Translations under genes and position numbers: made by a program | Assembly: GCF_020164455.1 (NCBI RefSeq) | Contig: NZ_JAIQWW010000006.1 | Coordinates: 186,001 to 250,000, forward strand | Origin: Phyllobacterium chamaecytisi | GTDB lineage: Bacteria; Pseudomonadota; Alphaproteobacteria; Rhizobiales; Rhizobiaceae | Direction: 5' to 3' | DNA length: 64,000 bases | The notes under the pieces: model-generated | The model's database searches: none | What the model was told of the DNA's origin: nothing | The model's input: the letters and a program-made list of their open reading frames with translations, nothing else | Shown: positions 26,295-35,513 of the stretch, in pieces | How positions within the stretch are numbered: the first letter of the stretch is position 1 | How the letters are laid out: each line of letters begins with the position of its first letter

Positions 26295-26534
26295 TTAGTT
26301 GGCCCCGAACTGCTCCTCCTGTTCCACAGTCAGCGGCTTGATGCCGGGCGTCGGTGGTTCGGGCTGGTCGTCGCCCTGCGCGACGGGCGCGGGTGCAGGT
26401 GGGGTGCGCGGCGCGGTTGTGGTGCAGCCGGCGAGCGCCGCGCTGCACAGGATCAGGGCGAGAAGCGCCCCTCCCAACTGCTTCGCAGTCTCCCTCCCCA
26501 CAAGGGGGAGGGTAAGGGGTGGAGGAGCCCTCAA
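26295..26534 (-). CDS. Small lipoprotein with a Pro-rich tail, downstream of lepA
   Basis: Up to 79 residues. A hydrophobic segment ([17 protein letters not shown]) ends in the lipobox LAGC, so lipidation is likely. The mature part is Thr/Pro-rich, ends with an acidic QEEQFGAN and has no known family. The start is uncertain: TTG 26534 overlaps the lepA stop, GTG and TTG codons lie further in, and all lie within or next to the palindromic repeat 26468-26526, so the repeat supplies either the signal peptide N-region or the leader. It shares its strand with lepA and could be translationally coupled to it. Confidence 0.6.
   Translation of the reverse strand: MRAPPPLTLPLVGRETAKQLGGALLALILCSAALAGCTTTAPRTPPAPAPVAQGDDQPEPPTPGIKPLTVEQEEQFGAN
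26468..26526. repeat. CCCTCCCC palindromic repeat, single arm
   Basis: Contains ctccctccccacaagggggagggta, the same arm as in the elements at 23131 and 34644. It overlaps the N-terminal codons of the small lipoprotein. Confidence 0.8.
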
Positions 26535-28339
26535 CTATCGCCCATCTTCAGCGCCTGGATGAACGCTTCCTGCGGGATTTCGACCTTGCCGAACTGCCGC
26601 ATGCGCTTCTTGCCTTCCTTCTGCTTTTCCAGAAGCTTGCGCTTGCGCGAGACGTCGCCGCCATAGCACTTGGCCGTCACGTCCTTGCGCAGGGCCGAGA
26701 TGGTCTCGCGCGCGATCACCGTGCCGCCGATGGCCGCCTGGATCGGGATCTTGAACATGTGCTTGGGGATCAGGTCCTTGAGCTTTTCGCACAGGTCGCG
26801 GCCGCGCTTTTCGGCGGCGGCACGGTGCACCATCATCGACAATGCGTCCACCGGCTCGCCATTCACCAGCACAGACATCTTGACGAGATTGCCCTCGCGA
26901 TAATCCGACAAATGATAGTCGAAGGAGGCATAGCCCTGGCTGATGGACTTCAGCCGGTCGTAGAAATCGAACACCACCTCGTTGAGCGGCAGGTCATAGG
27001 TGACCATGGCGCGCTTGCCGACATAGTTCAGATCGATCTGGATGCCGCGGCGGTCCTGGCAGAGCTTGAGGATCGAGCCGAGATAATCATCGGGAGTGAG
27101 GATCGTCGCGCGGATCCACGGCTCCTCGATGGAGGCGATCTTCATCACCTCCGGCATGTCTGCGGGATTGTGCAATTCGCGCTGGGTGCCGTCGGTCATG
27201 TTGAGCTTGTAGACGACGCTCGGCGCGGTGGCGATGAGATCGAGATTGAACTCGCGCTCCAGCCGTTCCTGGATGATCTCGAGGTGCAACAGCCCCAAGA
27301 AGCCGCAGCGGAAGCCGAAGCCGAGCGCGGCGGAGCTTTCCATCTCGAAGGAGAACGAGGCATCGTTGAGGCGCAGGCGGCCCATGGCGGCGCGCAGATC
27401 CTCGAAATCCGCCGCATCGACGGGGAAGAGGCCGCAGAAGACCACAGGCTGCGCCGGCTTGAAGCCGGGCAGGATCGACGCGGTCGGGCGCTTGTCCTCG
27501 GTGATGGTATCGCCGACGCGAGTGTCCGCGACTTCCTTGATCGAGGCGGTGATGAAGCCGAACTCGCCGGGGCCAAGCTCATCGACGGCGAGCATCTTCG
27601 GTGTGAACACGCCGGTGCGCTCGACCGGATATTTGGCGCCGGTGCCCATCATGCGGATGGTCTGGCCCTTTTTCAGGACGCCATCGATGATGCGCACGAG
27701 GACGATGACGCCGAGATAGGCATCATACCAGCTATCGACCAGCATGGCTTTCAGCGGCTTGGTGCGATCACCCTCGCGTGGCGGCGGCAGCTGCTTGACG
27801 ATGGCTTCCAGCACATCCGGGATGCCGAGGCCGGTCTTGGCGGAGATGAGCACGGCCTGGCTCGCATCGATGCCGATGACTTCCTCGACCTGCTCGCGGA
27901 TACGCTCGGGCTCGGCGGCGGGAAGATCGACCTTATTGAGGACAACGACGATCTCGTGATTGTTGTCGATGGCCTGGTAGACATTGGCGAGGGTCTGCGC
28001 CTCGACGCCCTGCGAGGCATCGACAACGAGCAGCGAACCTTCGCAGGCGGACAGCGACCGCGACACCTCATAGGCGAAATCGACGTGGCCGGGCGTGTCG
28101 ATCAGGTTGAGGACATAGGTCTCGCCATTGTTGGCCTTGTAATTCAGCCGGACGGTCTGCGCCTTGATGGTGATGCCGCGCTCGCGCTCGATATCCATCG
28201 AGTCGAGCACCTGCTCCTTCATGTCGCGCAGTTCCAGCCCGCCGGTCGATTGGATCAGCCGGTCGGCAAGGGTGGATTTGCCATGGTCGATATGGGCGAC
28301 GATGGAGAAATTACGAATGTGATCTAGTGGAGTGCTCAT
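26531..28339 (-). CDS. lepA: Elongation factor 4 (LepA), back-translocating GTPase
   Basis: 602 residues. Ribosome-bound translational GTPase. G1 [11 protein letters not shown]2 with [11 protein letters not shown]3 DTPGHVDF and G4 NKVDLP are all present, followed by domains II, III and V and the LepA-specific C-terminal domain ([19 protein letters not shown]). The ATG at 28339 ([12 protein letters not shown]) matches the family N-terminus; a start six codons earlier is possible. The complementary strand is open for about 600 codons, a coding-bias shadow and not a gene. Confidence 0.97.
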   Translation of the reverse strand: MSTPLDHIRNFSIVAHIDHGKSTLADRLIQSTGGLELRDMKEQVLDSMDIERERGITIKAQTVRLNYKANNGETYVLNLIDTPGHVDFAYEVSRSLSACEGSLLVVDASQGVEAQTLANVYQAIDNNHEIVVVLNKVDLPAAEPERIREQVEEVIGIDASQAVLISAKTGLGIPDVLEAIVKQLPPPREGDRTKPLKAMLVDSWYDAYLGVIVLVRIIDGVLKKGQTIRMMGTGAKYPVERTGVFTPKMLAVDELGPGEFGFITASIKEVADTRVGDTITEDKRPTASILPGFKPAQPVVFCGLFPVDAADFEDLRAAMGRLRLNDASFSFEMESSAALGFGFRCGFLGLLHLEIIQERLEREFNLDLIATAPSVVYKLNMTDGTQRELHNPADMPEVMKIASIEEPWIRATILTPDDYLGSILKLCQDRRGIQIDLNYVGKRAMVTYDLPLNEVVFDFYDRLKSISQGYASFDYHLSDYREGNLVKMSVLVNGEPVDALSMMVHRAAAEKRGRDLCEKLKDLIPKHMFKIPIQAAIGGTVIARETISALRKDVTAKCYGGDVSRKRKLLEKQKEGKKRMRQFGKVEIPQEAFIQALKMGDS

Positions 28340-28412
28340 GCGCGCCACATAGAGCATTTCGGGCGGATTTGGAAGGGTAGCGTGCGGGTGGTGACAGAAT
28401 AGCGGAGAATAA

Positions 28413-28455
28413 TTTTACCCGGGTATATTGACGAGGGTATTTTACCCGGGTAAAA
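28413..28455 (+). promoter_or_regulatory. Promoter of the DUF2239 gene with two identical palindromic operators
   Basis: TTGACG near 28428, 17 bases and TAAAAG form a promoter. The palindrome TACCCGGGTA occurs twice, at about 28415-28424 and 28442-28451, each flanked by TTT; the second is the full TTTTACCCGGGTAAAA. One sits just upstream of the -35 and one overlaps the end of the spacer and the -10, as expected of a repressor pair. Confidence 0.6.
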
Positions 28456-28483
28456 GCCTGCCATCCAACGGGTGAGCAGGATC

Positions 28484-29044
28484 ATGGAAACGACAGAACA
28501 GACATGCACGGCCTTTCAGGGCATGCGGAAGATCGCGAGCGGCACGCGGGTAGAGGTGGCGCTCTCGCTCAAGCGCGTGTCCGATACCGGCGAGGCGATC
28601 CTCGTCTTCGACGATACCACGGGGAAACAGGTCGAATTCGACCTGCGCGGCAGCGATGCGGAAATCGCAGCGCGGCTGGATACGAGCGAGCCGCGCAAGC
28701 CCGGGCGGCCGAAGCTCGGCGTTACGGCACGTGAGGTAACGCTGCTGCCGCGGCAGTGGGACTGGCTGAATGGCCAGCCGGGCGGCGCTTCCGTTACGTT
28801 GCGCAAGCTGGTCGACGCGGCACGTAACGAAAATGGCGGGCGCGAAAAGAAGCGGCAGGCCCAAGGTGCAGCCGACAGCTTCATGATGGTGATGGCCGGC
28901 AACGAGCCGCATTACGAAGAGGCAGCGCGGGCGCTCTATGCGGGCAATGTGCAGCGCTTCATGGATCTGACGGAAGGCTGGCCCGCTGATGTGCGCGACC
29001 ATGTGCGGCATTTGAGTGAACCAGCGTTCGGCTGGGAAGACTGA
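28484..29044 (+). CDS. DUF2239 family protein
   Basis: 186 residues. The family pattern is clear: TAFQGMRKIASGTRVEVAL, VFDDTTGKQVEFDLRG, GRPKLGVTAREVTLLPRQWDWL, GGASVTLRKLVDAAR and a C-terminal FMDLTEGWPADVRDHVR. The central part looks like a DNA-binding or ribbon-helix-helix-like segment, but the function is unknown. ATG 28484 is used rather than an upstream GTG because AGCAGGATC precedes it. The twin TACCCGGGTA sites in its promoter suggest tight regulation, possibly by itself. Confidence 0.8.
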   Translation: METTEQTCTAFQGMRKIASGTRVEVALSLKRVSDTGEAILVFDDTTGKQVEFDLRGSDAEIAARLDTSEPRKPGRPKLGVTAREVTLLPRQWDWLNGQPGGASVTLRKLVDAARNENGGREKKRQAQGAADSFMMVMAGNEPHYEEAARALYAGNVQRFMDLTEGWPADVRDHVRHLSEPAFGWED

Positions 29045-29101
29045 CCGGAACTTAAGACAAGCCTTGCCCTCATGGCTCATGAGGGCAAGAAGGTCCCGTG
29101 A

Positions 29102-31105
29102 TCAAACGCCGATCTTGCCGCCGCCCTTTTTCGTGATGGCGAGGACAGATGGGCGCACCGGCATGTTGTCCTTGAAGTCCGGCCAGCGGGTCGACAGGTC
29201 CTCGTAATAGGATGGGCGTCCGAACTCTTTCCAATCCGTGCCGTCCTCAGCTGGATGCTGGACCGCCACCATGAACGTGGCCATGTCCGGCAGCATGAGC
29301 GGGCCGCACATTTCAGCGCCAGCCGGTACGCGGAAGAACAGTTTGGATGTGCCGCGGGCAGCGCCTTCCGTATCCACAGCCCAGATGCCATCGGTGCGGC
29401 CGGTTCCCTCCGGCGAATTGCCATCCGTGGATATCCACAGACGGCCATCCGCATCGACCGCGCAATTGTCGGGCATGCCGAACCAGCCGTTCTTGGTCGT
29501 CTCAGTGGAGAAGGAGGCACCGACCTTAGCAACGGAAGGATCGCCGCATTTCAGGAGGATTTCCCACTTGCCCTTGGTGGCGGCGAAATTGCCGTCCTCC
29601 TCGGCGATCTCGATGATGTGGCCGAAGGCATTGTTGGCGCGCGGATTGGCGGGGTTCACATTGGCGGCGTCGCGGGCTTTATTGTTGGTGAGCATCACAT
29701 AGACCTTGCCATTGACCCCATTCGGGCCAATGTCTTCGGGGCGATCCATCTTGGTCGCGCCGAGCAGATCGCCGGCACGGCGCGTTTCGATCAAAACATC
29801 GGCCTGATTGGCAAAGCCATTGGCTTCCGTCAACGGGCCTTGGCCAAAGACGACCGGCAGCCAGGCGATGGTGCCGTCTGCATCGAACCTGGCGACATAA
29901 AGTGTACCTTCGTCGAGCAGATCCAGATTGGCAGCGCGATTATCTGGATTAAACTTATTCCTGGTCACGAATTTATAGATATATTCGAATTGGGAATCGT
30001 CGCCGAGATAGAAAACAACGCGGCCATCCTTGGCGACGATGGATTCGGCACCTTCATGCTTGCAGCGGCCAAGAGCCGTGCGCTTTTTGGGAATGGATTT
30101 GGGATCGTTCACATCGATCTCTACCACCCAGCCAAAGCGGTTGGCCTCGTTCGGGTCCTTCGAAACATCAAAGCGGTCGTGGAATTTGCCCCATGCATAG
30201 GTGCCGCCCGGGATGCCCATGCGCTTGTAGTTGGCGGCCTCCTTATGACCTTCCGGCAATTTGCCCCTGAAATAGCCATGAATATTCTCTTCCGCCATCA
30301 CATAAGTCCCCCAGGGAGTTACCCCGCCGGCGCAATTATTGATCGTGCCAAAGACGACGCTTCCGCATGGATCAACATTCGTCATAAGGCGGTCATTATG
30401 GGCAACAGGACCGGACAATCGCATTTCCGTATTGGCGGTGATGCGGCGATTGAGCTTGCCATCCTTGATAACTTGCCACTTGCCGTTGGTCTTTTTGATC
30501 TCGACAACAGTACCGCCATGGGCGGCCATTTCGATATCGACACGCTTCTGGTCAGCGGGCGCAGTCTCCAGCTTGGCAACGCCTTTGGCATCCTTGACGA
30601 CTTTGGAAATGCCCGGAAACATCAAATAATCATTGGTGTATTCGTGATTGACGACGAGGAGACCATGTTCCGAGGACCCCTCGATCGGAACATAGCCGAC
30701 ATAATCATTATTGTAGCCGAATTGCTTGGCCTGAGATTCCGGTGTCTGGTTCAAGGGATCGAACTCGGGCGAATCGGCGAATATGCCATCGCCCCAGCGC
30801 AGCAGAACGTCGGCATCGTAGCCGTTGGCGACATGGTGGGTCTTGTCGATACCGACCTCGACTTCTTCGAAAGTGAAGGCAGACTTGCCTGCAGCGCGGG
30901 CATCATCGGCCAGCGTCAACGCTATAGGGCCAACAGTAGCAGCAATGGCGGAAACGGCGAGAGAACCTTTCAGGAATCCCCTACGTGAAAATCGCGCGGC
31001 AATGAGTTCTCCCATCGTAGCATTGTCAGACAGGTTGTCGACCGGCCCCTCATTATTCTCGAGCTGGCTGGCACTTAACATCGGTACAGGCGACTGATCG
31101 TTCAT
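29102..31105 (-). CDS. phoX: PhoX family alkaline phosphatase, copy 1
   Basis: 667 residues. Tat-exported Ca/Fe-dependent phosphatase of the PhoX (DUF839) family, which releases phosphate from organic esters in the periplasm. The twin-arginine signal is FSRRGFLKG at about residues 39-47, followed by a hydrophobic stretch. The body carries NHEYTNDYLMFPG, CAGGVTPWGTYVMAEEN, ETRRAGDLLGATKMDRPED and the C-terminal VAVQHP. SD AGAGG precedes ATG 31105. It is a tandem paralogue of the gene at 31438-33435, nearly the same over its whole length. A PHO box sits at 31179-31196, so PhoB control under phosphate starvation is expected. Confidence 0.93.
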   Translation of the reverse strand: MNDQSPVPMLSASQLENNEGPVDNLSDNATMGELIAARFSRRGFLKGSLAVSAIAATVGPIALTLADDARAAGKSAFTFEEVEVGIDKTHHVANGYDADVLLRWGDGIFADSPEFDPLNQTPESQAKQFGYNNDYVGYVPIEGSSEHGLLVVNHEYTNDYLMFPGISKVVKDAKGVAKLETAPADQKRVDIEMAAHGGTVVEIKKTNGKWQVIKDGKLNRRITANTEMRLSGPVAHNDRLMTNVDPCGSVVFGTINNCAGGVTPWGTYVMAEENIHGYFRGKLPEGHKEAANYKRMGIPGGTYAWGKFHDRFDVSKDPNEANRFGWVVEIDVNDPKSIPKKRTALGRCKHEGAESIVAKDGRVVFYLGDDSQFEYIYKFVTRNKFNPDNRAANLDLLDEGTLYVARFDADGTIAWLPVVFGQGPLTEANGFANQADVLIETRRAGDLLGATKMDRPEDIGPNGVNGKVYVMLTNNKARDAANVNPANPRANNAFGHIIEIAEEDGNFAATKGKWEILLKCGDPSVAKVGASFSTETTKNGWFGMPDNCAVDADGRLWISTDGNSPEGTGRTDGIWAVDTEGAARGTSKLFFRVPAGAEMCGPLMLPDMATFMVAVQHPAEDGTDWKEFGRPSYYEDLSTRWPDFKDNMPVRPSVLAITKKGGGKIGV

Positions 31106-31178
31106 GGATGACCTCTGGCTAAAAATGGCTTGAAGAATGAATTTTTAAAATAATATCGCAGTGCTTTGACGCGCCAAG

Positions 31179-31196
31179 GTAACAGTTCGATGACAA
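31179..31196 (-). promoter_or_regulatory. PHO box upstream of phoX copy 1
   Basis: On the minus strand the site reads TTGTCAT-cgaa-CTGTTAC, two PhoB heptamers with a 4-base spacer (consensus CTGTCAT-N4-CTGTCAT). Confidence 0.75.
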
Positions 31197-31221
31197 AATA
31201 TCGTGTTTCAGCTTGCCTTTG

Positions 31222-31290
31222 AACGAAGGTCTAAGCCGCCGCGATCAACCCGCCATAGATGTCGGGATCAACATTGCCGCCGCCGCTCCT
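31222..31290 (-). pseudogene. Remnant of the 3' end of a threonine dehydratase gene between the phoX copies
   Basis: Reading the minus strand gives SGGGNVDPDIYGGLIAAA and a stop, matching the last residues (SGGNVDLDLYGEFIAAA) of the dehydratase at 33548-34537, and the flanking gaaggtctaag is shared. Similarity ends abruptly upstream. This marks the border of the tandem duplication that produced two phoX genes. Confidence 0.85.
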
Positions 31291-31384
31291 TTGTGTCGCC
31301 GCCCAAGCGCACCAGAGCGGCGATACCCCAAACAGCTTTCCGGCGCGACGACAGCCTCAATTCGCTGGCTGAGGACCGCCAAGG

Positions 31385-31437
31385 TTCGCTCTCTTCTCCC
31401 CGTCATGGGGAGAAGATTTGGTCGTGATGCCGGGAGA
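31385..31437. other. Rest of the spacer between the phoX copies
   Basis: Contains an inverted repeat CTTCTCCCC-gtcat-GGGGAGAAG near 31389-31412, a short cousin of the CTCCCC repeats, which could end transcription from phoX copy 2. Nothing else is recognised. Confidence 0.5.
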
Positions 31438-33435
31438 TCAAACGCCGATCTTGCCGCCGCCCTTTTTGGTGATGGCGAGGACAGAGGGGCGAACGGGCAT
31501 GTTGTCCTTGAAATCCGGCCAGCGGGTGGACAGGTCCTCGTAATAGGATGGACGGCCGAAGGGCTTCCAATCGTCACCGCCGTCACCGGGATGCTGAACA
31601 GCGACCATGAAGGTCGCCATATCCGGCAACATGAGCGGGCCGCACATTTCGGCTCCAACCGGTACGCGGAAGAACAGTTTCGACGTGCCACGGGCGGGAC
31701 CGTCCGTATCCACCGCCCAGATGCCATCGGTGCGTCCGGTTTCCTTGGGCGAATTGCCATCGGTTGACACCCAAAGGCGGCCTTCCGCATCGACCGCGCA
31801 ATTGTCCGGCATGCCGAACCAGCCATTCTTGGTGGTATCGGTAGAGAAGGATGCACCGACATCGGCGACTGATGGATCGCCGCATTTCAAGAGGATTTCC
31901 CACTTGCCCTTGGTGGCGGCGAAATTGCCGTCTTCCTCGGCAATCTCGACTATATGACCGAAGGCGTTCTTGGCGCGCGGATTGACGGCATCGACCTGAT
32001 CGTCCTTGCGCTTGGTGTTGTTGGTCAGCATGACATAGACCTTGCCATTGACCCCGTTCGGGCCAATGTCTTCGGGGCGATCCATCTTGGTCGCGCCGAG
32101 CAGATCGCCGGCCCGGCGGGTTTCGATCAAAACGTCTGCCTGGCTGGCAAAGCCATTGGCTTCCGTCAGCGGACCTTGGCCAAAGACGACCGGCAGCCAG
32201 TTGATAGTGCCGTCGACATCGAATTTGGCAACGTAAAGCGTGCCATCATCGAGAAGATCCATATTGGCGGCGCGGTCGTCCGGGTTGAACTTCCCGGCAG
32301 TGACGAACTTATAGACATATTCAAAGCGCGAATCGTCGCCGAGATAGAAGACGACGCGGCCATCCTTGGCTACGATGGAATCCGCACCCTCATGCTTGAA
32401 GCGCCCGAGCGCCGAGCGCTTCTTGGGGATCGAATTGGGATCGTTCACGTCGATCTCGACGACGTAGCCAAAGCGGTTGGCTTCATTGGGGTCTTTCGAC
32501 AGATCGAAGCGATCGTGAAACTTGCCCCAATCATAGGTGGTTTCCGGAATACCATTGCGCTTGTAGTTGGCAGCTTCCTTGCTGTCTTCCGGCAGTTTAC
32601 CGGTAAAATACCCATGGATATTTTCTTCGCCTGACACATAAGTCCCCCAAGGGGTGACGCCGCCTGAGCAATTGTTGATCATGCCGAAGACTTTTTTGCC
32701 GGAAGAATCGGCAACGGTCTTGACGCGGTCATGGCCGGCAACCGGGCCGGACAATTGCATTTCCGTGTTGGCAGTGATGCGCCGGTTGAGCTTGCCGTCC
32801 TTGACGACCTGCCACTTGCCGTCGGTCTTTTTGATTTCGACGACTGTGCCGCCATGGGCGGCCATTTCGATATCGACACGCTTCTGGTCGGCCGGCGCGA
32901 TCTCGATCTTGGCGTCGCCCTTGTCATCCTTGACGACTTTGACAATACCCGGGAACATCAGATGTTCATTGGTGTATTCGTGATTGACGACGAGCAGGCC
33001 GTGCTCGGAAGAACCGTCGATCGGAATATAGCCGACATAATCATTATTATAGCCGAACTGCTTGGCCTGGCTTTCCGGTGTCTGGTTCAGCGGATCGAAC
33101 TCGGGCGAATCTGCAAAAATGCCATCACCCCAGCGCAGAAGGACATCCGCGTCATAACCGGCCGCGACATGGTGCGTCTCATCGATGCCGACCTCGACTT
33201 CCTCAAAAGTGAAAGCCGATTTGCTCTCGGCGCGCGCATCGTCGGCCATCATCAGCGCCATGGGGCTAACAGTTGCGGCGATGGCGGATACGGCGAGAGA
33301 GCCCTTGAGAAAACCCCGCCGCGAGAAGCGCGCGGCAATGAGTTCGCCCATGGTGGCATTGTCGGTCGGGTTGTGGCCCGGACCGTCATTTTCCTCGAGC
33401 TGGCTGGTGCGGAATGTCGGAGACTGGTCGTTCAT
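31438..33435 (-). CDS. phoX: PhoX family alkaline phosphatase, copy 2
   Basis: 665 residues, colinear with copy 1 and differing mainly by conservative substitutions (for instance VSPMALMMADD versus VGPIALTLADD after the Tat motif). The FSRRGFLKG Tat signal and all family motifs are kept, so both copies look functional. The start at 33435 has AGAGGTAAGC upstream. The PHO box is at 33507-33524. Two secreted phosphatases under the same control suggest gene-dosage benefit in phosphate-poor habitats or slight specialisation; sequence cannot decide which. Confidence 0.93.
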   Translation of the reverse strand: MNDQSPTFRTSQLEENDGPGHNPTDNATMGELIAARFSRRGFLKGSLAVSAIAATVSPMALMMADDARAESKSAFTFEEVEVGIDETHHVAAGYDADVLLRWGDGIFADSPEFDPLNQTPESQAKQFGYNNDYVGYIPIDGSSEHGLLVVNHEYTNEHLMFPGIVKVVKDDKGDAKIEIAPADQKRVDIEMAAHGGTVVEIKKTDGKWQVVKDGKLNRRITANTEMQLSGPVAGHDRVKTVADSSGKKVFGMINNCSGGVTPWGTYVSGEENIHGYFTGKLPEDSKEAANYKRNGIPETTYDWGKFHDRFDLSKDPNEANRFGYVVEIDVNDPNSIPKKRSALGRFKHEGADSIVAKDGRVVFYLGDDSRFEYVYKFVTAGKFNPDDRAANMDLLDDGTLYVAKFDVDGTINWLPVVFGQGPLTEANGFASQADVLIETRRAGDLLGATKMDRPEDIGPNGVNGKVYVMLTNNTKRKDDQVDAVNPRAKNAFGHIVEIAEEDGNFAATKGKWEILLKCGDPSVADVGASFSTDTTKNGWFGMPDNCAVDAEGRLWVSTDGNSPKETGRTDGIWAVDTDGPARGTSKLFFRVPVGAEMCGPLMLPDMATFMVAVQHPGDGGDDWKPFGRPSYYEDLSTRWPDFKDNMPVRPSVLAITKKGGGKIGV

Positions 33436-33506
33436 GGCGCTTACCTCTGGCTATCTGGCTGGGTCCTCAACGTCTCTTAAACGTACCTCCCCGCTATGAC
33501 GCCAGA

Positions 33507-33524
33507 GTAACAATATGATGACAG
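33507..33524 (-). promoter_or_regulatory. PHO box upstream of phoX copy 2
   Basis: On the minus strand CTGTCAT-cata-TTGTTAC, closer to the PhoB consensus in its first half than the box of copy 1. It lies in the spacer next to the dehydratase stop. Confidence 0.78.
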
Positions 33525-33547
33525 ACGCGCGCTATTAGTACGAAGGT

Positions 33548-34537
33548 CTAAGCTGCCGCGATGAATTCGCCATAGAGGTCGAGATCAACATTGCCGCCGG
33601 ATAGCACCACAGCGACCGTCTTGCCCTCGATATCGACTTGGCCGCTTGCCAATGCCGCAAGCCCGACGCAGCCGCCGGGTTCGACAATCAATTTCAGGTA
33701 GTTCGCTGCATCGCGCATGGCGGCCTTCACGGCGTCGTCGGTGACTGCGATGGCGCCGGCAAGATTGCGCTTGTTGACCGGGAAGGTGAGATTGCCCGGC
33801 TGCGGCGTCAGGATCGCATCGCAGATCGAGCGATGCCCGGGTTCATTGGCGACCGGCTGACCCGCGATGAGCGAACGGCGCAGATCATCGAAATTTTCAG
33901 GCTCGACGCCCCATATGCGCGTTCCAGGAGACCCAGCCTTCACCGCTACGGAAATGCCGCTGATAAGACCACCGCCGCCCGTCGGTACGAACAAGTGGTC
34001 GAAAGTTAGTCCACGCTCATTGGCATCGGCCACAAGCTCAAGGCCGATCGTCCCCTGCCCCGCCATGATCGATGGATCGTCATACGGTGGCACCAGAACC
34101 ATGCCGCGCTCCTTGATATAGGGTGCGGCAACCTCATCGCGGGTTTGATTGTAGCGGTCGTAAAACACGACTTCCGCGCCGTAGGAGCGCGTGTTGGCGA
34201 CCTTTGTCTGCGGAGCATCAAGCGGCATGATGATAGTGGCATGAATGCCGAATAGCTTGGCTGAGCTGGCAACGCCCTGGGCGTGATTACCCGAGGAATA
34301 GGCGATGATGCCGCGCTTGTATTCGTCCCCGGTGAACTGGCTGATACGGTTGTAGGCACCGCGGAATTTGAACGACCCTGTGCGTTGCAGACATTCCGGC
34401 TTGAACAGGATACGCGCCTTGTACTTTGCGTTCAGGGCTTCGGATTCTACAAGCCGCGTCGACACGATCTGGCCTTTGAGCCTCGCTGCGGCCACCTCGA
34501 CGTCACCTATGTTAATCGCCAAACCCTGACTGTCCAT
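33548..34537 (-). CDS. Threonine/serine ammonia-lyase (PLP-dependent dehydratase)
   Basis: 329 residues. A fold-type II PLP enzyme that deaminates threonine or serine to a 2-oxo acid. The PLP lysine is in SFKFRGA (Lys57), the Asn of AYSSGNHAQG stacks on the cofactor, and PTGGGGLISG is the phosphate loop. It has no C-terminal ACT domain, so it is of the catabolic or hydroxyectoine-utilisation (EutB-like) type rather than the feedback-inhibited IlvA. The 3' end was duplicated together with phoX. Substrate preference is not certain. Confidence 0.88.
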   Translation of the reverse strand: MDSQGLAINIGDVEVAAARLKGQIVSTRLVESEALNAKYKARILFKPECLQRTGSFKFRGAYNRISQFTGDEYKRGIIAYSSGNHAQGVASSAKLFGIHATIIMPLDAPQTKVANTRSYGAEVVFYDRYNQTRDEVAAPYIKERGMVLVPPYDDPSIMAGQGTIGLELVADANERGLTFDHLFVPTGGGGLISGISVAVKAGSPGTRIWGVEPENFDDLRRSLIAGQPVANEPGHRSICDAILTPQPGNLTFPVNKRNLAGAIAVTDDAVKAAMRDAANYLKLIVEPGGCVGLAALASGQVDIEGKTVAVVLSGGNVDLDLYGEFIAAA

Positions 34538-34733
34538 GCTGTCCTCGCTCTACAATGCGAAGGATTGATAGCACCGCGATCCGCAACAGGCACTCAAATC
34601 ATTGTCATCATAGCAATCGGAGGGTCATCGACTCGCCAGAAGTCCCCTCCCTGCTGCTACACAGCTTCCCTCCCCACAAGGGGGAGGGTAACAGCACTAT
34701 TCCTGCAAGCCTCCATCACCTGACGGGCGCCAC
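34538..34733. other. Spacer between HAD phosphatase and dehydratase, mostly repeat
   Basis: Apart from about 100 bases upstream of the dehydratase start, it is filled by the palindromic repeat 34644-34781. No gene was seen. Confidence 0.6.
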
Positions 34734-34781
34734 CTACCCTCCCCCTTGTGGGGAGGGACGGAGCGCAGCGACGGGGAGGGG
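34644..34781. repeat. CCCTCCCC palindromic repeat, paired inverted copies
   Basis: The same two-armed element as 23131-23287, with nearly identical arms (cccctccctgctgctac... and ...gacggagcgcagcgacggggagggg) around a unique centre. Its right arm runs into the 3' end of the HAD gene. Confidence 0.85.
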
Positions 34782-35513
34782 TCTTGTTTCAGCACGCTTT
34801 TCCAGAAACTGCGGCAGTTCTGCGATGGAACCCAGAATGGCGTCGCTGAGATGCGCAAGGTCATCCAGCGTGCTGTTGCCGGACAGGACGCCGATGGCAA
34901 GGCCGGCTCCGGCTGCATGGGCCATCTCCAGATCGTGGGCATTGTCGCCGACCATGGCGATAGAATTTGGCTCGAGGCCCGTCCTGACCGCAAATAGATG
35001 CAGCTGGTCCGCATGCGGCTTGGCGCGCGCCACGGAATCATAACCGATAATCACGCTGAACAATGCGGTCAGGCCGAGCGCTTCCGCCGTTGCTCGCGCG
35101 CCGGCTTCCGAGTCGTTGGTCGCGATGCCAAGGACAAACCCTTGTGCCACCAGCGCTTCCAGCGTCGCGTGCAACCCTTCGATGCCGATAGCACGGCGCG
35201 AGCCTTCCTGCACCGCATAGGCGTTGTAGGCCGTGATGCGCTCGCGCTTTTCCTCAAGCGTCAATTCGGGATGCCACAGATCGACAATGTCGTTGACAGT
35301 TCCCGCGGCGATGACCGAACCGCCGCGAAACTTTTCCATCTCCCAATCATAACCGCCCGCTTCGACCAGTGCCCGCGCCCGTGCCTCGTCACCATCGGCT
35401 GCCTTGTGCGCCAGTTCCATGGTGATTCCGAACCAGGTGCGGTTGAAATCGACGAGCGTGCCATCCTTGTCGAACAGGATGCCGCGGATCTTTGTCGATT
35501 GCTCGGTTGGCAT
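34734..35513 (-). CDS. HAD-superfamily phosphatase (phosphoglycolate phosphatase-like) with repeat-encoded tail
   Basis: 259 residues. Motif I is GILFDKDGTLVDFNRTW, motif II is GIATND, the motif III Lys is in RAKPHADQL and motif IV is AMVGDNAHDLEMAHAAG, as in Gph-type phosphatases. The cap is helical. The last 18 or so residues (ending in PSPQGGG) are encoded by the right arm of the repeat 34644-34781, so the original stop has been replaced. It is coupled to the upstream aspartoacylase-like gene by TGATG. The true substrate is unknown. Confidence 0.85.
   Translation of the reverse strand: MPTEQSTKIRGILFDKDGTLVDFNRTWFGITMELAHKAADGDEARARALVEAGGYDWEMEKFRGGSVIAAGTVNDIVDLWHPELTLEEKRERITAYNAYAVQEGSRRAIGIEGLHATLEALVAQGFVLGIATNDSEAGARATAEALGLTALFSVIIGYDSVARAKPHADQLHLFAVRTGLEPNSIAMVGDNAHDLEMAHAAGAGLAIGVLSGNSTLDDLAHLSDAILGSIAELPQFLEKRAETRPLPVAALRPSPQGGG

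Noticed and set aside
26519-28327. 602-codon open frame on the plus strand opposite lepA
   Set aside because: It mirrors lepA codon bias, has no ribosome binding site and its product is a His/Asp/Leu-rich sequence without motifs. lepA itself is unmistakable.
29255-30988. 577-codon plus-strand frame opposite phoX copy 1, with a similar one opposite copy 2
   Set aside because: Antisense shadow of a conserved gene; the repeat of the shadow at the second copy follows from the gene duplication.
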